Positions 57,645-64,000 of a DNA stretch of 64,000 bases are shown here, one piece after another. A program made the position numbers and the translations under genes. Position 1 is the first letter of the stretch. Every line of letters starts with the position of its first letter. Source of the DNA: Acephala macrosclerotiorum (Eukaryota; Ascomycota; Leotiomycetes; Helotiales; Mollisiaceae); the NCBI GenBank assembly GCA_014904845.1, contig MU119210.1:310001-374000 (forward strand), given 5' to 3'. The notes below the pieces were generated by a model. The model had not been told where the DNA came from, did not search any database, and was given only the letters and a program-made list of their open reading frames with translations.

Positions 57645-58238
57645 ATGCTTTCAACAGCCAGCTTATCTGCAGACTCGATCGAACGAAAGAAAGACATCAT
57701 GTCATCCAAAAAGAAGCATCTTCGTCTTCATGAAAATCAGAAGATTTACTGGACGAGTGACAGAAGCCCGCATCCCCTAGGCCGGGAGGCTGGTGGAGTA
57801 CAGCGAACTAGCGCAATTTTGAGCGACGCTTCGAGTACCGTGCAGCAAACCTCGTCCGTACTCAGAGGTCGTAACACGACTCCAGGGAAGAGCTTGTTGA
57901 AGACTGAGCATGATCATGTTATGGCAGCTCGCCAGATGAACTTCGACAAACTCTCTACAGAAGAACAAAAAAAGCAAACAAAATGGGCTCAACAGCATAT
58001 TGAGCTAACAGGAAACTGCCCAGGTAAGGCCCAATGGCGTAGGACGAAACCTAAGGGCGGTTATATCTGCGCAGGAAATGTCCACTGGGTCACAGATGCC
58101 TTGTTGGCTGAAGGGAAAGGTGGTATGATGATTAGCAGTAGGAGCGATATGTTCCTAACTTGGGAGGGACCTGTCTATCCGAAGCCATATAGTCGTTACA
58201 TTGAAGCACCAAAGCGCTGGAAACAGGCAGCCAATTAG
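57645..58238 (+). CDS. Array copy 3: intact small-family protein
   Basis: A single exon of 197 residues. The core lines up with copy 2: MAARQMNFDKLSTEEQKKQ, TKWAQQHIELTGNCPGKAQW, GYICAGNVHWVTDALLAEGK, GGMMI, TWEGPVYP. Identity is very high around TDALLAEGKGG and lower outside it. The first about 90 residues are Ser- and Lys-rich without recognisable similarity to copy 2, so the core is the conserved unit. It starts MLSTASLSAD rather than MGSGSS, so it lacks the myristoylation-like start. It lies 262 bp downstream of copy 2 on the same strand. Confidence 0.7.
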   Translation: MLSTASLSADSIERKKDIMSSKKKHLRLHENQKIYWTSDRSPHPLGREAGGVQRTSAILSDASSTVQQTSSVLRGRNTTPGKSLLKTEHDHVMAARQMNFDKLSTEEQKKQTKWAQQHIELTGNCPGKAQWRRTKPKGGYICAGNVHWVTDALLAEGKGGMMISSRSDMFLTWEGPVYPKPYSRYIEAPKRWKQAAN

Positions 58239-59050
58239 TGGCCAATAACACTAGATGTCGTGATGGGTAGGGAATGATGGTAAATGCTTAAAGCGTTGTC
58301 AGTTTGTATTCGACGGAGCCCGGGTGTTCGAGGACGCAATACCGTGTGTCATTTGCAGGCCAGTCCAGGGGAAATCGAGTGCATCTGTGCCCTCTGAAAT
58401 CAATTTGTTTCTCGCATGTTTGCATGATGCTTTGCAAGTGAAGTCAAAGTCAAATTTCAAGCGAGTTTCTCTCTTTCTGCTCACCAGCTCCTCATCTCAC
58501 ACCTCTCCCCAAACCCTGCACCGTAGATTCAATTTATGTCACTTCCATATTTTGAGACTCTCTGCTTTGGATTCACTGATTTTACACAACAGTTCACTGG
58601 CTTCATTTCGTGAATAGTTCTGTGGTGGGTATGCTAGATTCAATGCTTGTGGGCTTTCCTTGACAGCAGATATTTCTCAAAACCTAGATCCCGAACAATC
58701 AAAACTCGGAAGTATGAGCAGCAAGTCTTCGCAAGATATGAAATCTCATCAAAACCGTGGAAACACAAGGCCTGTGCTGAAGAAAATGGAAAAGGTGACG
58801 GCGCCGACGACTGGTCCCGTACCCACGCCTTGAGGGCATACAATGATCGCATAAGGATTTCGCCAGAGCTAGCCGGGGCGCAAACGAAACTTTGACTTGA
58901 CTTAGACAGACGGACTCCAGGAGCAGTTGCAAGAGGAGTTCCTCCAGGTGCTTTCCTGTTGTGACAATTTCCGGAAAGGAACTGTGGTTACTGGAATGAT
59001 AATGCCGAGACCTATAAACCGTTCTCCTCAAGAAAACACCACACAGAGAC
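58239..59050. other. Spacer in the array, possible N-terminal debris of copy 4
   Basis: The frame from 58,711 (SSKSSQDMKSHQN, KKMEKVTAPTTGPVPTP) is Ser/Lys-rich like the N-terminal parts of the intact copies and could belong to copy 4. Homology is not demonstrable by eye. Nothing else was seen. Confidence 0.4.
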
Positions 59051-59367
59051 AAAGCTCCCAGGATCTTGACAACGGATCATGATCGCAAGATAGCATCGCG
59101 GCAAACTCAAGTCGACTGCGTTCATGAAAAGTAACGAGAAGGACAAGAAGTGTGGGCGTTGACTTTATTGGGACCATGTCCACGTGGCGATTCTTGGATA
59201 GGGACTGAAGGTGTGATAACTATTTGCAGACCCATGATTTCACAGACGAGGGGAAGGCAGGATTGTACTATTTGAGGATGGGAGTTGAAGAAGCTTACGG
59301 CGGTGGCGCAATTAGACATCCTTATTGGGGTGGCCCCTTCTATGGATTAGAAATCCTTGACTGGTGA
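59051..59367 (+). pseudogene. Array copy 4: dead member of small-protein family
   Basis: The frame from 59,051 reads RILTTDHDRKIASRQ (matching EHDHVMAARQ in copy 3), then a TAA at 59,132-59,134, then REGQEVWALTLLGPCPRG and DSW (matching the CPG..W core). Near 59,225-59,260 the frame shifts and continues HDFTDEGKAGLYY (matching HWVTDALLAEGKGG, with a small deletion) and HPYWGGPFYG (matching WEGPVY), stopping at 59,365-59,367. The order of conserved elements is preserved, so it is a fourth copy and not chance. It is not functional. Confidence 0.6.
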
Positions 59368-62300
59368 TGGCCTCTAGATGTTAATATCTCCGCAGGCGGA
59401 AGAACCAGTTCACCGATGAAGCCGGTACCAGTCGGGAAGTGAAGGGAAGGCGACCAGGGAGGATAACTTTTGACAATAGATCATTAGGTTGTACACAAGA
59501 AGTAATACACGTCCAAAAACTCAAAGCCCAACCATAGAAAGTCTTGCAAAACAATCGTTATAAGGATTTCGAAGCACCATCGGGAGAGTGAGGAGATGGG
59601 GGAAGGTGCATGGCTACCCGCTCCTGCTCGACAGATGTGCTAGAACGGCCATGTGCGAAAAGCAAGTACACTTGCTGTAAACGATGATGTTAAAGGGGTA
59701 AACATGAGAACCAGAGGCAGACGCTTGGTAATCAGCAAAAAGAAAAAACACAACGCCATTGCTGATTTCGCCATGATTGATGACTGAAGACTAACGAATA
59801 CCAGAAATTCATTTGCATTCGAGCGGCAAGAAAAACAGATATCAATGCTAAGCTTATGCTGAATTAGAACGCCTCGGTACTCCTCAATTTCTTCTCAACT
59901 ACAGGAACATATTTTGCTTGACGCCAATTCGTGGATATTAACTCCTAACCAATGAAATGAGTTCTAAGAATTTGACGACAATGAACATATGTACATAAAC
60001 ATCCAGAGCTACGAGCTACTTTGGGATGAAAATACTCATCAATGACCCATATGGAAATGATGCGTTCATGACGAGCTACCACTAGGCTCAATCAGTGACC
60101 TCTACGAAAGTATACATCACGACTTCTCTCCCACTCTGTCGACCACATCTCGATCCTGACACCAACGGACTCGAGGACATCAGTCCCACCTTCATCGCCG
60201 CCTCGATTCAGACACTTGCATACATTTTAGAGGCCAAGAAAGCTTTTTCAACGCTTTTGACTCGCCCTTCGGATCCGAAACGACCATGATATCACCCTCG
60301 CGGACCTATGCTCCGGCAACATCAGCGGTACACAAATTCTCACGGAGATTGCTCCTGACGAGATTTCGACGTGCAACAAGAAGGCAGAATCATGACTCTA
60401 AAGCTCTTGACAGGCTGGAAAGGATGGAGCAGACGGCGGGGAAACTGGGGAGTGTGTGATGAGAGACCAGAAGAAAACCAAGTCGAGTCGAGCCATGTTC
60501 GCGGTGCTCTTTTATCGAAAAGTCGAATTTCCATCAACCACAATCCCACTCCAGGGGCAAGCGCTCGCTTGAGGCTTCCGGTTTTAAACAAGGTTTGGGA
60601 TGTAGAGAGTATCTGTGGAAGTCTACACGCGAGTCGAGGAGGTCCTTGAACTCCATCTCAGTCACGTGGGAAGACATTCTTGTTGCTCTGAACTTTTGAA
60701 AAAGACTTCTAGATTCATGCAAATGCCTTGCCATATGTCTGAACCTTGTTCGAGAGCATCGCAAGATAGATCATAGACCACTTGGCTAGTTTGATATCAC
60801 GGGAAGATCCACGTGATGCTCTTAAGGCTTGGAAAATAAATAGGTTTGGGAATATGTATTATACTTTCGGATTTCACGATGAAACAATTCACAAGAGACT
60901 ACCTGCGTTTGTCCATGAAGCTGGATCGAGGGTGAATTACTCTCCCACGAAAGTACAAACGATGCGGGTGGTGCTGAGATAAAGAGGCCTCACATTACTC
61001 GTACTGCTCATCTTCTCAAAAGTTTAGGAGAGCATGAGTCTAGAGCGTAGAATAGATCTTCTGTTGCAAGTCGCAATTTCTGCTCACGCAATTGTGAGCC
61101 CATAAATGTTTGATTTCGAGCTTATCAGAAGACGTTCACCTTGGCTTGCAAGAGCTAGAACCATCACCACCTGTTCAAAAATGGCCAATTAAAGATTTAT
61201 CTCCTCACATCGTACCTAAGGTTTGCAAGACATGCCATATTATGGCACTAATTTCAATCCCCAACAGCTAATTCTGCGAGTTGAGCCCATGTGAGATTAC
61301 TACGGAGTATGGCTCTCAATCTGAATGCGACCCCAGTCTTTAGACCATTCTAGCCAATTTCGTGAGGCCATTCTTTGCGTTCTTGTTGCACGTCGTAGTT
61401 CTAGATCATACAATGGATCACGCAGACTGCCTGTGATTTCGTGGGGTTGAATAGCCGGAATCAGGGGTTTGAAGGCCCAAGACCTTTTCCACGGAACGTC
61501 GTGGGGTCTGCATGGATGTCATGGTACTGCAAGACAAACGGAGCTTTAGAACGAAAGAGAGATCGCAACTTGGAGTAGGAGCAGTTTTTCAGATACATTC
61601 CTCTATCATGCAGATCTAGCAAACTTTAGGATTCTTTACGGCGAACATGTTGGCTCATCATCGCGAGCATTTAGGTCTCAGGACATACCGACGGCTGGGG
61701 ACGCAGCAGTGAAGAAGTCTACGTCAAACTCTTTCTCGAGAGTACTCGAGTACCTGTATGGGGTAAGGCAGCGTGTTTTTAACATGAGCGTTTCACATGG
61801 TGGCAGAAAGCATCTACCAGGAACAAATAGGATTCACGAAAGGTTACGGTAGATGTCCATTTTTGATGTTCACTCGAAACCCCAGCATTCGGGGAAGACA
61901 CTTCTCTCCGCAAGTCAGCCTCAGTGCTAAAGAACGGGCTTACTAGAACGGGCATCTGTCGATCGATCTTCTCCAATAAACAACATCCACTGAGTAACCA
62001 CCTGACTGAAAGACGTCCGGATTGGGAATTATGGTTCGATTTGGCTTCGAGCTTGCGGGGTTCATCCTATCAACATCCTGTCAAGACGCACGCCATGGGA
62101 GGATGCTTCATCCCTACAGGGCAATGAAATGCGACGTGCAACAGAATAGGAACTGTTTTGATTCAGATGTTTGGGTTGCACGTGCTTTGTATTCTAAATC
62201 CTATCTAATCCTTATTTCGAACCGTTAAATCTATCTATTATTTCCTAGAGTTTACAAATCTTTATACATCTGAGATAAGGTTGATATGATCGGTTGACAA

Positions 62301-63186
62301 GGCGGAGATGTGAAAATCGATGTTGTAAAAGTGGAAGGTCCAAGTTGACGAGGACTATCATTTCGGCTGTCTAGATTGGCGCAATATTAGGGCAGAAATC
62401 TGCTGCAAGAACGAATGAAGAACTTGATAGTTCTATCCAAAGTCGGCCGATACTTTCCCTCAATGTTCTAGAATCAAGTCTATCAAGCATATCATGGGCT
62501 CACTGAACGCCGAAGACTCTAGCGAACACTTTCAGGCGCGGTACGCTCCGGCCACCTTCCAAGCCAGCTTCCTGACGATCTCGGAGCACTTGATATCATT
62601 GTGGTCTCATTCTCGATTCCTAATCAAATCGTCAGCTTCTATTTCAGCTTTAGAAGATATCGCCAATCTGTTGATTATCAGAAAACGTACCATTATATTG
62701 AGATTCTCTCCTGTTTCGTCGTCATCATCGTTCCATTTTGTATAGCTCCACAAGCTCGTGCCATTCCCCGGACCCCATATGATGCGAGATGTCGAATGAT
62801 TGTTGTTTATCAAGAGGGGTATTGCTGATGTTCTTGCCGAGTGTTGCTGATTGTTGATGCCATCGGCACACTTGACCGCTTCTTGGATGTATTATCGTTC
62901 GAGGCACTGTTGATCATTGATAACTATGATACGCTTTCTTCGGGAGTTCTCGCCGACGTGGTTCTTTGCTCGTAAGATGCATGAATAGGTCATCTCCGCA
63001 TTCCATAGCTCAGACCACTTGGCATGGAAAACGGGCTCTGGCGCTCGGCGGGAAGTTGATGCCAAACACTTCTTTGTTGCGATTTGGAATCGATGAGACA
63101 AGAACTAGACGACAATATTCAAATTCGAAGTATCTTTAGACTCAAATTAGGGATACCCACGGCGAGAAGCTTTCGGGGAGGACAGT
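59368..63186. other. Gene-poor degraded region
   Basis: About 3.8 kb without a confident gene, although several stretches look like decayed coding sequence. At 60,045-60,480 coding-like text jumps between frames (for example DITLADLCSGNISGTQILTE and ALDRLERMEQTAGKLG). A frame open from about 61,546 to 61,851 reads GEHVGSSSRAFRSQDIPTAG with no ATG near its start. At 62,530-63,101 on the minus strand, VFHAKWSELWNAEMTYSC and GSGEWHELVELYKME continue into another frame as IMVRFLIINRLAISSKAEIE. No family is recognised, and the region is read as remnants. Confidence 0.4.
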
Positions 63187-63890
63187 ATGGAGTCAAACTC
63201 CGCTTGCCGGTCATCAGAACACGAGTCGGAATCCTTCGATACAAGCCTACAATCGACAGCGAGACGAAGGCGATCATACGAAAGCCAGAATAAACTTTAC
63301 ACCGACGACACCATAAGAAGAATGGTGAGAGCGAAGGACTACATCCGCATTTATGCATATCGAGCTGGTTCCTTGCAAGCGGTATGAACAATCAAATCTC
63401 AACCGTGTGACGATCTACGAACCCACAGAATCAGGACGACCACGGCAACGAGGACAGAGTGACCATAGGCATATCATTTTCTGGGGAGCATATACGTTGG
63501 CACATCATTCGAGGTTCCCTGAGCGAGGAAGCGACACGATGCTATGATACGTTTCTCAACTGGTCGATATTGGATCCATATATCCTTATACTGCAGCTCA
63601 CTGGAGCGGCGATGTACTGGGGCGATGTACTCTCGACCTTTCCAAGGTTGGGTGCCACAATGAATACTGTGCCCACTGCTGAATTCAAGTTCAGGTGGAA
63701 AGGTGGCATAGTGATGCCAGAACTTGCGGCGACTTGCCTAGAGGAGCACAAACTGGCCTCGGAAGAAACTACACGAAGAATCCTTAGCTGGTCTCAGAAA
63801 GCCAGCAATGGAGAGCGACACACTTGGCAAGTTTTGGATCCCATTTTCATGTCAACGAGTTCGTCATTACATTATTACTGCATATGCTAG
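63187..63890 (+). CDS. Cryptic split gene at the window edge, unknown function
   Basis: Two exons, 63187-63381 and 63429-63890, total 657 nt and 218 residues. The 47-nt intron (GTATGA..CCCACAG) is phase 0. Exon 1 is disordered and Ser/Arg-rich (SSEHESESFDTSLQSTARRR) and ends DYIRIYAYRAGSLQA. Exon 2 reads NQDDHGNEDRVTIGISFSGE, then HIRWHIIRGSLSEEATRCYD, LDPYILILQLTGAAMYWGDV and FKFRWKGGIVMPELAATCLE. Both sides look coding and only the inferred intron joins them. The true 3' end is uncertain: a donor at about 63,831 with an acceptor at about 63,889 could add a further exon running out of the window. No family is recognised. Confidence 0.5.
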
Positions 63891-64000
63891 AAGTCACACA
63901 ATGATCACCGAGGCGCCAGTCCGCAGTTGGCGAGATGGAAGTTGAGTCATCGTCATGGCTGCGCTCGACCTTTGGATCTCTGCATCATCTTTTCAAGCCT

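Noticed and set aside
1..64000. CRISPR arrays, bacterial operons, rRNA or tRNA genes
   Set aside because: No repeat-spacer pattern, no ribosomal RNA stretch and no clear tRNA cloverleaf was found on reading; the spliced eukaryotic genes rule out a bacterial source. A tRNA scan was not possible here.

Overview
The window looks like nuclear DNA of a filamentous ascomycete, most likely a leotiomycete (Helotiales-like; this placement is inferred from gene content and style, with no search run). Genes lie on both strands with no operons. Introns are short (about 43-150 nt), mostly GT..AG with CTAAC-like branch sites. The set contains conserved eukaryotic genes (kinesin, ORC6, BCD1, a DENN protein, a TBC Rab-GAP) next to fast-evolving fungal genes.

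Layout. 0-5.3 kb is a decaying stretch with three broken genes: a CE15 glucuronoyl esterase, an F-box/LRR-like protein and a short-chain dehydrogenase (SDR). 6.6-12 kb holds a large kinesin on the minus strand. 15-16.7 kb holds a chloramphenicol-acetyltransferase-like acyltransferase, followed by a gene-free stretch with a relic reading frame, a perfect hairpin and simple repeats. 18.4-23.3 kb carries ORC6, a secreted Cys-rich protein and an intact SDR, all on the minus strand. 23.9-27.2 kb is an uninterrupted TBC Rab-GAP. 27.5-30.3 kb holds three small minus-strand membrane-protein genes. 31.5-32.6 kb is a coiled-coil-like relic. 33.7-36.3 kb has BCD1 and an unknown 199-residue protein, transcribed divergently. 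39.7-42.7 kb is a DENN-domain gene. 43.6-47.4 kb is a nine-exon protein kinase gene. 48.4-50.8 kb is a nine-exon amino-acid permease. 51.3-51.65 kb is a very small two-exon gene. 52.2-54.4 kb is a CorA-like membrane protein. 55.2-59.4 kb is a tandem array of one small-protein family, with two intact copies flanked by two dead ones. 59.4-64 kb is mostly degraded, with one recognisable two-exon gene at the right edge.

The genes do not form one pathway. Housekeeping functions present are replication initiation (ORC6), snoRNP assembly (BCD1), membrane traffic (TBC GAP and DENN) and microtubule transport (kinesin). The likely novelty is the unnamed small-protein array at 55-59 kb, the two cryptic split genes (51.3 kb and 63.2 kb), and two inferred GC-AG introns. 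Exon coordinates come from manual splicing in which frame and splice signals agree. None is backed by transcript data.
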